A stretch of 6,249 nt of DNA, taken from the NCBI GenBank assembly GCA_934385475.1, contig CAKRPS010000075.1, positions 1 through 6,249 on the forward strand, in the 5' to 3' direction. Source of the stretch: an uncultured Lachnospiraceae bacterium. Lineage in GTDB: Bacteria; Bacillota; Clostridia; Lachnospirales; Lachnospiraceae. The notes below the pieces were generated by a model. It searched no databases. It was not told the DNA's origin and saw only the letters and a program-made list of their open reading frames with translations. The stretch's first letter is position 1. Each line of letters starts with the position of its first letter. Shown here in pieces: positions 1 to 5,651 of this stretch. The position numbers were made by a program, and so were the translations under genes.

Positions 1-4
1 GATT

Positions 5-877
5 TCAAGCTCTCAGCCAGTTTATGATTTCTTTCTCAGAGTTTTCAAATGCAGTCAGACATTCCTTTTTGTATTTGCCAAAGCTCTTGTACATTAAGCC
101 GATAAGCGGAATCATCCGGTATAAATTTCTTTCCCGTTCTTTGTTCGGCATCATACCCGTAAGGTGGCTTACATTCGGGTAAACAATACTTTTATACTCT
201 TTCGGGTAAGCTTTATCTTTTAGATATTGCACCATATAGGACACGGAATACTCCGCCGGCCAGGCTTCATCTGCTCCGCCTGCAATCAGCAAAATCCTTG
301 CATTTGTTTTTTCTATTTGTAAATGTGCCTTTTCTTCTGCCGCCTTATCCTGATAGGCTTTGTAATATGCAAGCCACATCCCCATTACCTTATGGGAAAC
401 AATATCTGTTTTGTAATACCTGGAAGCCTTTACCTTTGTGAAATCCGCTTTGACAAAAGGAATATCTTCCTGTCTCCACGTGGCTACACTGTGCCCCGTC
501 ATATGTTTTTTATCCTTGGTCGTCCCTTCAAATGGTACATGTGTAGGTGACACCATAATAACATTTTCAATGTTTCCTACATACTGTGCGGTCAAAGCAG
601 CAAAAATACTCCCCATTGACTGTCCATAGGTCGATATATGCGCAATCTTTTTTTCTGATCTCAAATAGTTTACGGCGCTTTCAAACATTTCCAGTGGACA
701 CCTGTCAGGGGATTCCGGAAGTCCTTCTGCTCCATACAAAGATACCGCTAATCCAATAAATCCATAATCTGCAAATCTCTCTGCTATTTTAATTCCCGGA
801 AGGATACTCTGTTCTCCTCCCATAATTACAATTACGGCTTTATCACCTGCCTGCTCCGGTTCTGCAAGATGCCCCAC
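5..877 (-). CDS. BAAT C-terminal family alpha/beta hydrolase (5' end possibly lost)
   Basis: Likely a cytoplasmic alpha/beta-hydrolase of the acyl-CoA thioester hydrolase / bile acid-CoA:amino acid N-acyltransferase (BAAT) C-terminal family; the substrate cannot be read from sequence. From the GTG at 877 it has 290 residues: an N-terminal core strand (KAVIVIMGGEQS, 13-24), a nucleophile elbow GQSMGS with Ser87, an acidic residue in GADEAWP (Asp203) and a histidine in NVSHLTG (His238), in the order and spacing of a Ser-Asp-His triad. No signal peptide or membrane segment is visible. GTG is the only usable start after the in-frame stop at 911-913, and its ribosome site (AAGAAAGAG) is weak and distant. 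The in-frame codons just upstream (KKEHGFV) read like native family sequence, so a short N-terminal piece may have been lost at the junction with the GH43 fragment. The family call is firm; the state of the 5' end is inference. Confidence 0.8.
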   Translation of the reverse strand: MGHLAEPEQAGDKAVIVIMGGEQSILPGIKIAERFADYGFIGLAVSLYGAEGLPESPDRCPLEMFESAVNYLRSEKKIAHISTYGQSMGSIFAALTAQYVGNIENVIMVSPTHVPFEGTTKDKKHMTGHSVATWRQEDIPFVKADFTKVKASRYYKTDIVSHKVMGMWLAYYKAYQDKAAEEKAHLQIEKTNARILLIAGGADEAWPAEYSVSYMVQYLKDKAYPKEYKSIVYPNVSHLTGMMPNKERERNLYRMIPLIGLMYKSFGKYKKECLTAFENSEKEIINWLRA

Positions 878-884
878 AAAACCA

Positions 885-900
885 TGCTCTTTCTTAAGAA
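885..900 (-). other. Probable recombination or deletion junction
   Basis: The GH43 reading frame ends at TAA (894-896) exactly where its homologous sequence should continue. In a different frame, hydrolase-like coding sequence begins within the next few codons. No intergenic spacer, terminator or promoter separates them. The breakpoint is inferred from loss of family resemblance, so its exact base is uncertain. Confidence 0.5.
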
Positions 901-1313
901 GCCCAGAACATCATATACTTCTTTCTTGTTTCATCATATATGGCTTCAGGAGCCCATACACATCCTGCTTCTTTTCCGGCGACTTCAACCAGTCGTTCAT
1001 TGCTCCAGTTTACAAGATCCCTGGATTCCCACACAACAACGGATTTGCTACCTTCATACTGAGCCGCATCCCATCCCTTACCAGATGCGATCCTGAGATC
1101 GGTAGCAATGAGATAAAATTTATCGTCATTTACGGATCTGATAATAAACGGATCTCTGACTCCCTTTTCTCCGACATGTGAGCGCAGAACCGGCTTACCA
1201 CCATTTAGATCATTCCAATGCAGCCCATCACTGCTTACCGCAAAATATATCTGCTCTCCATCTTCACTTTCCCCAGTGAAATAAACAAATAAGTATCCTT
1301 CATATTTTTTCAT
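894..1313 (-). pseudogene. GH43-like glycoside hydrolase, N-terminal fragment
   Basis: This is the first 139 residues of a family 43 (five-bladed beta-propeller) glycosidase, the group of arabinofuranosidases and beta-xylosidases. Visible blade motifs are EQIYFAVSSDGLHW (20-33), GVRDPFIIRS with the conserved Asp54 (51-60), KFYLIATD (65-72), VVVWESRDLVNWS (92-104) and the WAPEAIYD motif (120-127). It ends at FWAS followed by TAA, whereas family members normally run to about 300 residues or more; the later blades and the expected catalytic acid Glu are missing, so activity is unlikely. The start chosen is ATG at 1313, with GGAGG at 1319-1323, 5 nt upstream; an in-frame GTG at 1397 would add 28 residues without family resemblance. 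There is no signal peptide. The truncation point lies within about 20 nt of the downstream hydrolase, suggesting a deletion endpoint. Substrate unknown. Confidence 0.75.
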
Positions 1314-1378
1314 GATATCCTCCATTTCTGTTAAGACTATAAGTCTAACTTTTCGGGTCAAATCATCTCTAAAGTGCT

Positions 1379-1407
1379 TTTTTGATTTTAGTGCCACAAA
1401 TCAAAAA
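1379..1407. repeat. Inverted repeat A, 10-bp arms
   Basis: TTTTTGATTT (1379-1388) is perfectly complementary to AAATCAAAAA (1398-1407) across a 9-nt loop. It overlaps inverted repeat B by four bases (1398-1401), so the two hairpins cannot form together. Confidence 0.7.
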
Positions 1408-1425
1408 TTTTTCAAAATTTGTGGC
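1393..1425. repeat. Inverted repeat B, 9-bp arms
   Basis: GCCACAAAT (1393-1401) pairs perfectly with ATTTGTGGC (1417-1425) across a 15-nt loop that contains the palindrome AAAAATTTTT (1403-1412). On neither strand does a clean U-run follow directly, so it is not a typical terminator. Confidence 0.75.
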
Positions 1426-1426
1426 G

Positions 1427-1444
1427 CATAATTGTTTAATTATG
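1427..1444. repeat. Inverted repeat C, 7-bp arms
   Basis: CATAATT (1427-1433) and AATTATG (1438-1444) are perfect inverted arms around a 4-nt GTTT loop. It lies 1 nt beyond repeat B, making a cluster of three hairpins in 66 nt. Confidence 0.65.
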
Positions 1445-1510
1445 AATTTTTTCGATACGAACTCATCTTCTCCTCGGTCACTTCCGGGTAGAATTTTCTG
1501 CAACTTTCTG

Positions 1511-1565
1511 ATAAAAATACCGCCCTCCAATCGTTAGATTTTCAGGTCTAACTTTAAAGGCCGGT
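1511..1565 (-). terminator. Rho-independent terminator of the argC operon
   Basis: On the minus strand, 14 nt after the acetyltransferase stop, ACCGGCCTTT (1565-1556) pairs with GGAGGGCGGT (1528-1519) with one G-G mismatch and two G-U pairs. An inner stem GTTAGA/TCTAAC (1552-1547 with 1538-1533) closes an 8-nt loop. The hairpin is followed directly by ATTTTTAT (1518-1511). Its position right after the last gene supports an operon end here. Confidence 0.75.
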
Positions 1566-1579
1566 ACAGTTGGAAGTCT

Positions 1580-2023
1580 CTACTGATTAAACGCCGTAAT
1601 ATTCTCAGCATTCAGCGTAAAATCATAATAATTTAAATCTTCCCGCTTCGTCCATCCGATCTGTCTCCAGAACGCATTGCCGATATCGTTCACGGTAAAG
1701 GCGATCAACGATACCTTATTGATATGTTCCGCCTTCAGTGCCTCCATGCAGTAAACTACCATGGCTTTTCCGATTCCATGCATCCGGTATTCTTCTGCCA
1801 CACATACGTGATACAGGCAGCCCCGTCTGCCATCATGCCCGCAAAGGATTGCTCCCACTACCTTTCCGTCTTCGACTGCCACAACGCTGGTGGTAGGATT
1901 TCTCTGTAAGAACCGTTCCACCCCTTCTCTGGAATCATCAATGCTTCGGATTGCAAATCCCTTAATGGTCATCCAGAGGGCTTTCACACCATCGTAATCC
2001 TCTATTGTCATCGTGCGTATCAT
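1580..2023 (-). CDS. GNAT-family N-acetyltransferase
   Basis: A soluble acetyl-CoA-dependent acyltransferase of the GCN5-related (GNAT) superfamily, 147 residues, the usual single-domain length. The core reads as strand beta4 (GCLYHVCVAEEYR, 68-80) followed by the acetyl-CoA pyrophosphate loop R-M-H-G-I-G-K (80-86) and helix alpha3, then the late motif NAFWRQIGWTKRED (116-129). The GHDGRRG segment (62-68) resembles YpeA-like acetyltransferases. The acceptor substrate is unknown. ATG at 2023 is preceded by GAGGGGG (2030-2036) at 6-nt spacing. It is the last gene of the argC operon, 21 nt after the deaminase stop and just before a terminator. An N-acetylglutamate synthase role is tempting from the operon but has no sequence support here: it is far shorter than ArgA and lacks the kinase-like domain. 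Confidence 0.88.
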   Translation of the reverse strand: MIRTMTIEDYDGVKALWMTIKGFAIRSIDDSREGVERFLQRNPTTSVVAVEDGKVVGAILCGHDGRRGCLYHVCVAEEYRMHGIGKAMVVYCMEALKAEHINKVSLIAFTVNDIGNAFWRQIGWTKREDLNYYDFTLNAENITAFNQ

Positions 2024-2044
2024 TGCTTTCCCCCTCTTTTCGTA

Positions 2045-2533
2045 TCAATATCCCCGTACGCCCTGCACGGACTCGTCGTGATCGATCCACTCCTGCACCG
2101 GGATCTTCCGATATTCATTCTCGGTATCCCTGATATAGACCGTCTCAATTCCCGCATTGATGATCATTCTCTTACACATGGAACAGCTACAGGAATTTTT
2201 CACATACTCTCCATTTCCTGCCTCCACGCCAACGAGATATAACGCGCTCCCGATCATCTTATCCCGGGATGCACTGATGATCGCATTGGCCTCCGCATGC
2301 ACACTCCGGCACAGCTCATACCGCTCTCCCCTGGGAATATCCATCTTCACCCGGATGCACTCTCCGATATCTGTACAGTTCTGCCTGCCTCTCGGTGCTC
2401 CTACATATCCGGTCGATATTACTTCATCATTTTTGACGATCACCGCACCATAATGCCGCCGCAGACAGGTGGATCGCTGTGATACCATCTTTGCCAGATC
2501 CAGATAGTAATTTACTTTATCTCTTCTTTCCAT
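2045..2533 (-). CDS. dCMP deaminase-like zinc enzyme (ComEB type)
   Basis: A cytidine/deoxycytidylate deaminase-fold protein of 162 residues, matching the ComE operon protein 2 / dCMP deaminase group (dCMP to dUMP, feeding dTMP synthesis in the cytoplasm). Zinc and catalytic residues are visible: His79-Ala-Glu81 in VHAEANAII and the cysteine pair Cys117-x-x-Cys120 in CSMCKRMIINAGIE. The core strand HYGAVIVKND (27-36) and the ISTGYVGAPRG motif (39-49) are typical; Cys53, Cys59, Cys75 and Cys115 are extra cysteines. The usual proline before the first zinc cysteine is Ser116. ATG at 2533 has AAAGGTG (2538-2544) immediately upstream, beginning right at the argC stop, with a 12-nt gap to argC, so it is surely co-transcribed and perhaps translationally coupled. 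dCMP specificity is inferred from family resemblance; a general nucleotide deaminase role is the alternative. Confidence 0.88.
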   Translation of the reverse strand: MERRDKVNYYLDLAKMVSQRSTCLRRHYGAVIVKNDEVISTGYVGAPRGRQNCTDIGECIRVKMDIPRGERYELCRSVHAEANAIISASRDKMIGSALYLVGVEAGNGEYVKNSCSCSMCKRMIINAGIETVYIRDTENEYRKIPVQEWIDHDESVQGVRGY

Positions 2534-2545
2534 GATTCACCTTTC

Positions 2546-3613
2546 TTATGGGAACATCGGAACCATTTCCAGCCCTTCGCTCTCCTTCAACCCAAACAGC
2601 AGATTCATATTCTGTACAGCCTGCCCTGCTGCCCCTTTTACCAGGTTATCCAGAGCGCCCATCATAATGATCCTGCCGGTTCTTTCATCGATCACAAAAT
2701 TCACATCCACATAGTTGCTGCCTTCCACCCACTTGGTTTCCGGGCAGACTCCTTTATCCAATACGCGGACGAACTTTTCTTCCTTATAATACTTGTCATA
2801 CACTGCCTTGACTTCTTCATAAGAAGGTAAGCCTACGCTTCCGTCTGCCTTCTTGACCGGAAGAAGCTTTGCATACTCTGTCACCAGAATTCCTCTATTC
2901 ATGGGAACCAGGTGTGGGGTAAAGTTGATCAGGATTTCTTTGCCTGCCGCATACCCTAACTGCTCCTCGATCTCCGGTGTGTGTCTGTGGGTTGCCACAC
3001 CGTAAGCCTTGATATTCTCATTGACCTCACAGTACAGGTTCGGCACCTTTGCACCACGTCCGGCACCGGAAGTCCCGCTCTTTGCGTCAATGATCAGCGT
3101 ATCTGTGTCAATCATTCCTTCTTTTACCAGCGGATAAGCTGTCAGTATGGAGCAGGTTGTATAACAGCCCGGATTGGCTACCAGTCTTGCCTTCCTGACA
3201 TCCTCTCTGTTGATTTCACACAATCCGTACACTGCCTCATCAATATACTGCGGAGACTTGTGTTCGATCCCATACCACTTTTCATAGGTAGGAACATCTT
3301 TGATACGGAAATCTGCACTCAAATCGATTATTTTTACTTTGGATAAAATCTCATCATTCAACATGGAAGCGCAAAAGCCCTGCGGAGTTGCCGTAAAAAT
3401 AACATCCACCTGCTTTGCCAGTTCTTCCATATTATCATCCAGACAGGTATCTTCCACGATCTGGAACATATTCTGGTATACCTGTGCATACTTCTTATCA
3501 ATATAACTTCTTGACCCATACCATTTTATCTCTACTTCTTTATGCTGCATCAGGAGTCTTACAAGTTCTCCCCCTGCATAGCCTGTCGCTCCGATAATTC
3601 CTGCTTTAATCAT
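2546..3613 (-). CDS. argC: N-acetyl-gamma-glutamyl-phosphate reductase
   Basis: NADPH-dependent reduction of N-acetyl-gamma-glutamyl phosphate to N-acetylglutamate semialdehyde, third step of arginine (ornithine) synthesis, cytoplasmic. The 355-residue length is standard. The dinucleotide-binding loop GIIGATGYAGGE lies at residues 5-16, the catalytic cysteine is Cys150 in NPGCYTT, and the conserved substrate/base motif THRHTPE gives His211 (208-214). KSGTSGAGRG (178-187) is another family signature. The ATG at 3613 is preferred over an in-frame GTG at 3625 because GGAGG (3619-3623) sits 5 nt before ATG and overlaps the GTG itself. It is the first gene of a three-gene operon and diverges from argG. 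No argJ, argB or argD follows, unlike many clostridial arginine clusters. Identification is secure. Confidence 0.97.
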   Translation of the reverse strand: MIKAGIIGATGYAGGELVRLLMQHKEVEIKWYGSRSYIDKKYAQVYQNMFQIVEDTCLDDNMEELAKQVDVIFTATPQGFCASMLNDEILSKVKIIDLSADFRIKDVPTYEKWYGIEHKSPQYIDEAVYGLCEINREDVRKARLVANPGCYTTCSILTAYPLVKEGMIDTDTLIIDAKSGTSGAGRGAKVPNLYCEVNENIKAYGVATHRHTPEIEEQLGYAAGKEILINFTPHLVPMNRGILVTEYAKLLPVKKADGSVGLPSYEEVKAVYDKYYKEEKFVRVLDKGVCPETKWVEGSNYVDVNFVIDERTGRIIMMGALDNLVKGAAGQAVQNMNLLFGLKESEGLEMVPMFP

Positions 3614-3618
3614 CTCTA

Positions 3619-3623
3619 CCTCC
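3619..3623 (-). promoter_or_regulatory. argC ribosome binding site
   Basis: GGAGG on the minus strand, 5 nt before the ATG at 3613. It overlaps the alternative GTG at 3625 and so decides in favour of the shorter protein. Confidence 0.85.
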
Positions 3624-3686
3624 ACACCTGTCTGCTTTCACGCACTGTTTTTCCTGCACTGCCTATAAATAAGTAGTAGTAACGTA

Positions 3687-3715
3687 ACTATACCACGTTC
3701 CGTTCCCTCTGACAA
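3687..3715 (-). promoter_or_regulatory. argC proximal promoter (sigma-A type)
   Basis: Minus strand TTGTCA (3715-3710), a 17-nt spacer and TATAGT (3692-3687), each one base from consensus. Predicted transcription start is near 3680, giving a leader of about 65 nt before argC. No ArgR-like box was seen at this promoter. Confidence 0.65.
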
Positions 3716-3768
3716 TCTTCGTCGTCCAAAGTCCGGCCCCCGGTGTCCTGTTTCTGTTTTCCTGTACT

Positions 3769-3797
3769 ATATTATCCCTTTTATGCAAAATATTCAA
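3769..3797 (-). promoter_or_regulatory. argC distal promoter (sigma-A type)
   Basis: Minus strand TTGAAT (3797-3792), a 17-nt spacer and TAATAT (3774-3769). Transcripts would start near 3762 and carry a leader of about 150 nt that includes a short GC-rich hairpin, CCGG-CCC-CCGG (3733-3743). A weak, one-base-short ARG-box-like dyad, TGCAAAATATTCA (3784-3796), overlaps its -35 and spacer. Confidence 0.65.
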
Positions 3798-3804
3798 TAT
3801 ATTA

Positions 3805-3818
3805 TTTAATTTTATTCA
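3805..3818 (-). promoter_or_regulatory. Weak candidate ARG box
   Basis: Read on the minus strand, TGAATAAAATTAAA resembles the TGAATNNNNATNCA ArgR operator pattern with two mismatches. Its centre lies 41 bp from the stronger box near argG, about four helical turns. In DNA this AT-rich such a match can arise by chance. Confidence 0.3.
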
Positions 3819-3845
3819 TATTTTATGCCATTTTTATTTATAAAA

Positions 3846-3859
3846 TGTATAAAATTACA
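3846..3859 (+). promoter_or_regulatory. Candidate ArgR operator (ARG box) of argG
   Basis: TGTATAAAATTACA has TGTA/TACA symmetry and fits the TGNATNNNNATNCA arginine-repressor pattern with one mismatch. It ends 1 nt before the argG -35, so a bound repressor would block polymerase. The site is seen in sequence; binding by ArgR is inferred from the adjacent arginine genes. Confidence 0.55.
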
Positions 3860-3860
3860 C

Positions 3861-3889
3861 TTGCATTCTGTTTTATCTTGTTGTATATT
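3861..3889 (+). promoter_or_regulatory. argG promoter (sigma-A type)
   Basis: TTGCAT (3861-3866), a 17-nt spacer and TATATT (3884-3889). Predicted start near 3896 gives a leader of about 65 nt to the argG start codon. It is the best plus-strand promoter in the divergent region and abuts the candidate ARG box. Confidence 0.7.
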
Positions 3890-3948
3890 ATTTTCAGAGC
3901 AATTCAAAAGGACTTGCAAAAGAAGATTTAAGCTTACAAAGCAGACAT

Positions 3949-3953
3949 GGAGG
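3949..3953 (+). promoter_or_regulatory. argG ribosome binding site
   Basis: GGAGG lies 8 nt before the ATG at 3962. The in-frame ATGs at 3947 (overlapped by this site) and 3956 (2 nt away) are poorly placed, so 3962 is the likely start. Confidence 0.85.
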
Positions 3954-3961
3954 ACATGAAA

Positions 3962-5185
3962 ATGAAAGAAAAAGTAATTCTTGCTTACTCAGGCGGTCTT
4001 GATACCACAGTTATCATCCCGTGGCTGAAGGAAAATTTTGATTATGAAGTTATCTGCGTATGCGGTAACTGCGGACAGGCAGACGAGCTTGACGGACTCG
4101 AGGAAAGAGCATTATCCAGCGGCGCATCCAAGCTTTACATCGAAGATTTGACGGATGAGTTCTGCGATGACTTTATCGTTCCCTGTGTACAGGCACATGC
4201 AGTTTATGAAAATAAATATTTACTTGGTACTTCCATGGCAAGACCTGTAATTGCTAAGAAACTGGTTGAGATTGCACGGAAAGAAGGCGCTACCGCAATC
4301 TGCCACGGTGCTACCGGTAAGGGAAATGACCAGATCCGTTTTGAGCTTGCAATCAAAGCACTGGCTCCTGACCTCAAGATCATTGCAGCATGGAGAAATG
4401 AGAAATGGACCATGAATTCCCGTGAGGAGGAAATCGAATACTGCCGTCAGCATGGCATCAACCTTCCTTTCTCTGCTGATAACAGCTACAGCCGTGACCG
4501 TAACTTATGGCACATCAGCCATGAAGGTCTGGAACTGGAAGATCCTGCCAACGAGCCTAACTACGACCACTTATTAGTACTTGGCACCACTCCTGAGAAG
4601 GCTCCTGATGAGGGTGAGTATGTTACCATGACCTTTGAAAAGGGTGTTCCTACTTCTGTAAATGGCAAGAAGATGAAAGTTTCCGAAATCATTGCTACCC
4701 TGAATGAATTAGGCGGCAAGCATGGTATCGGTATCGTAGATATTGTTGAGAACCGTGTTGTTGGCATGAAGTCCCGTGGTGTTTATGAGACTCCTGGCGG
4801 AACGATCCTCTACGAAGCACATCAGCAGCTTGAGGAGCTGATCCTTGACCGTGATACCTACGCTTTGAAGATGGATATGGGCAACAAGTTTGCACAGATC
4901 GTATACGAAGGAAAATGGTTCACACCTCTTCGTGAGGCAGTACAGGCATTTATCGAGTCCACACAGAAATATGTGACAGGCGAAGTAAAATTCAAGCTTT
5001 ACAAGGGCAACATTATCAAGGCTGGTACTACTTCTCCGTATACACTCTACAACGAGAGCATTGCTTCCTTCACAACCGGTGACCTCTATGACCACCACGA
5101 TGCAGAAGGCTTCATCAATCTGTTTGGTTTATCCTGCAAGGTTCGTGCTATGAAGATGCAGGAGCAGGGTATCAAACTCCTTTAA
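3962..5185 (+). CDS. argG: Argininosuccinate synthase
   Basis: ATP-dependent condensation of citrulline and aspartate to argininosuccinate, the penultimate step of arginine synthesis, in the cytoplasm. The 407-residue length is normal. The N-terminal PP-loop ATP-pyrophosphatase motif AYSGGLDTT lies at residues 8-16, the citrulline/aspartate-contacting segment [10 protein letters not shown] at 86-95, and the second signature [13 protein letters not shown] at 116-128. The C-terminal part follows the type I ArgG pattern ([11 protein letters not shown] near 281-291). Translation starts at the third of three in-frame ATGs (3947, 3956, 3962), as set by GGAGG spacing and by the conserved [12 protein letters not shown] beginning. 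It diverges from argC, with a candidate ArgR box at its promoter. It ends with its own terminator, and argH, a frequent downstream partner, is not next. Identification is secure. Confidence 0.98.
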   Translation: MKEKVILAYSGGLDTTVIIPWLKENFDYEVICVCGNCGQADELDGLEERALSSGASKLYIEDLTDEFCDDFIVPCVQAHAVYENKYLLGTSMARPVIAKKLVEIARKEGATAICHGATGKGNDQIRFELAIKALAPDLKIIAAWRNEKWTMNSREEEIEYCRQHGINLPFSADNSYSRDRNLWHISHEGLELEDPANEPNYDHLLVLGTTPEKAPDEGEYVTMTFEKGVPTSVNGKKMKVSEIIATLNELGGKHGIGIVDIVENRVVGMKSRGVYETPGGTILYEAHQQLEELILDRDTYALKMDMGNKFAQIVYEGKWFTPLREAVQAFIESTQKYVTGEVKFKLYKGNIIKAGTTSPYTLYNESIASFTTGDLYDHHDAEGFINLFGLSCKVRAMKMQEQGIKLL

Positions 5186-5210
5186 TCCGTCCGCGGATTC
5201 AGGTAAATGC

Positions 5211-5247
5211 AGGCAGGCCGTACGATTTCGTATGGCTTGCCTTTTTG
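5211..5247 (+). terminator. Rho-independent terminator after argG
   Basis: GGCAGGCCGTACG (5212-5224) pairs with CGTATGGCTTGCC (5229-5241) over 13 bp, including two G-U pairs, around an ATTT loop, and is followed by TTTTT (5242-5246). It begins 26 nt after the argG stop, indicating that argG is transcribed as a single gene. Confidence 0.9.
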
Positions 5248-5266
5248 ATTCTTCCTATGCTATGAT
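5237..5266 (+). promoter_or_regulatory. Candidate promoter for the DUF1294 gene
   Basis: TTGCCT (5237-5242), an 18-nt spacer and TATGAT (5261-5266). The -35 overlaps the argG terminator stem, so the two signals would share bases. A small CCGC-AAAA-GCGG stem-loop (5289-5300) lies in the resulting leader. Moderate match only. Confidence 0.45.
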
Positions 5267-5303
5267 AAATTTGTGCGTTTAACAACATCCGCAAAAGCGG
5301 CGA

Positions 5304-5333
5304 AGAGCGTGCACAGAAATGAGGATTCACATG
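5304..5333 (+). repeat. Leader repeat, copy 1
   Basis: This 30-nt segment, ending in the DUF1294 start codon, matches 5652-5681 at 24 of 30 positions. The first 18 nt (AGAGCGTGC-R-CAGAAATG) differ at only one. It includes the ribosome site and an in-frame upstream ATG. Confidence 0.75.
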
Positions 5334-5624
5334 AATGCGATCAGTCTGATTATTCTATATCTTGCTGCCGTAAATCTCATCAGTCTGATTCTGATGGGTG
5401 TTGATAAGAAAAAAGCCCAGAAACACGCATGGCGTATTCCGGAATCAACCTTGTTTGTTCTGGCGATCATTGGAGGATGCATCGGTTCCCTTGCCGGAAT
5501 GTATCTTTTTCATCACAAAACCAGAAAATGGTATTTTGCATATGGAATGCCCGCCATCCTGTTCATACAGGTAGCTTTGGTACTGTTGCTTGTCTTTTCC
5601 CCCATTGAATTTCTGATCATGTGA
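5331..5624 (+). CDS. DUF1294 small membrane protein
   Basis: A 97-residue integral membrane protein of the DUF1294 family, whose function is not established. Three hydrophobic segments are visible: about residues 4-23, 40-60 and 72-96. Between the first and second sits the family signature DKKKAQKHAWRIPE (25-38), and after the second GMYLFHHKTRKWYF (56-69), with the conserved His/Lys-rich HHKTRK turn, probably cytoplasmic by the positive-inside rule. ATG at 5331 is chosen because GAGG (5321-5324) lies 6 nt upstream; the in-frame ATG at 5319 would add four residues (MRIH) and has a poor ribosome site. It follows the argG terminator and has its own candidate promoter. It is 54 nt ahead of the response regulator with no terminator between, so the two may be co-transcribed. 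Confidence 0.85.
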   Translation: MNAISLIILYLAAVNLISLILMGVDKKKAQKHAWRIPESTLFVLAIIGGCIGSLAGMYLFHHKTRKWYFAYGMPAILFIQVALVLLLVFSPIEFLIM

Positions 5625-5651
5625 GGGCAGCTAAAATTGTAATATGCGTAT

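Larger units (their letters stand above)
1314..1579. other. Non-coding region between GH43 fragment and acetyltransferase
   Basis: No convincing gene is present in this 266-nt stretch. It holds the terminator of the operon to the right (1511-1565), an AT-rich inverted-repeat block (1379-1444) and two 20-nt GTTAGAC-type dyads (1333-1352 approx. and 1533-1552). A 44-codon TTG-initiated frame can be read on the minus strand through the repeat block, but it has no strong ribosome site and no recognisable content. No clear sigma-A promoter for the GH43 fragment was found; the best match (TTGAAA, 19-nt spacer, TAAAAT inside the repeat block) is weak. Confidence 0.6.
3614..3961. other. Divergent argC/argG control region
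   Basis: A 348-nt intergenic region with no real gene. The argC side is of mixed composition; the argG side (about 3765-3930) is strikingly AT-rich. It contains two argC promoters, one argG promoter, one good and two weak ARG-box-like dyads, and both ribosome sites. Confidence 0.8.

Noticed and set aside
1314..1397. N-terminal extension of the GH43 fragment from GTG at 1397
   Set aside because: The extra 28 residues include the ribosome binding site of the internal ATG and the repeat DNA, and do not resemble a signal peptide or GH43 sequence.
1374..1507. TTG-initiated 44-codon frame on the minus strand through the hairpin block
   Set aside because: No good ribosome site, a rare start codon and translation of palindromic AT-rich sequence; most likely a chance frame.
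1580..2023. The GNAT gene as an N-acetylglutamate synthase for the arginine pathway
   Set aside because: Only the operon position suggests it. The protein is a generic single-domain GNAT without distinguishing features, and N-acetylglutamate can be supplied by ArgJ in such bacteria.
2981..3346. 121-codon plus-strand frame opposite argC
   Set aside because: Antisense shadow of argC, without plausible start signals or domain content.
3733..3743. CCGG-CCC-CCGG hairpin as an argC leader riboswitch or attenuator
   Set aside because: A 4-bp stem alone without a terminator or alternative pairing is too little support for a regulatory RNA.
3743..3931. 62-residue hydrophobic open frame on the plus strand in the argC/argG intergenic region
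   Set aside because: It runs through the AT-rich promoter DNA, including the argG promoter and ARG box, and its Phe/Ile/Tyr richness simply reflects base composition. It has no family resemblance.
4204..5098. Several minus-strand open frames of 66-129 codons opposite argG
   Set aside because: They are antisense shadows of a highly conserved, codon-biased argG gene, with no ribosome sites or recognisable domains.
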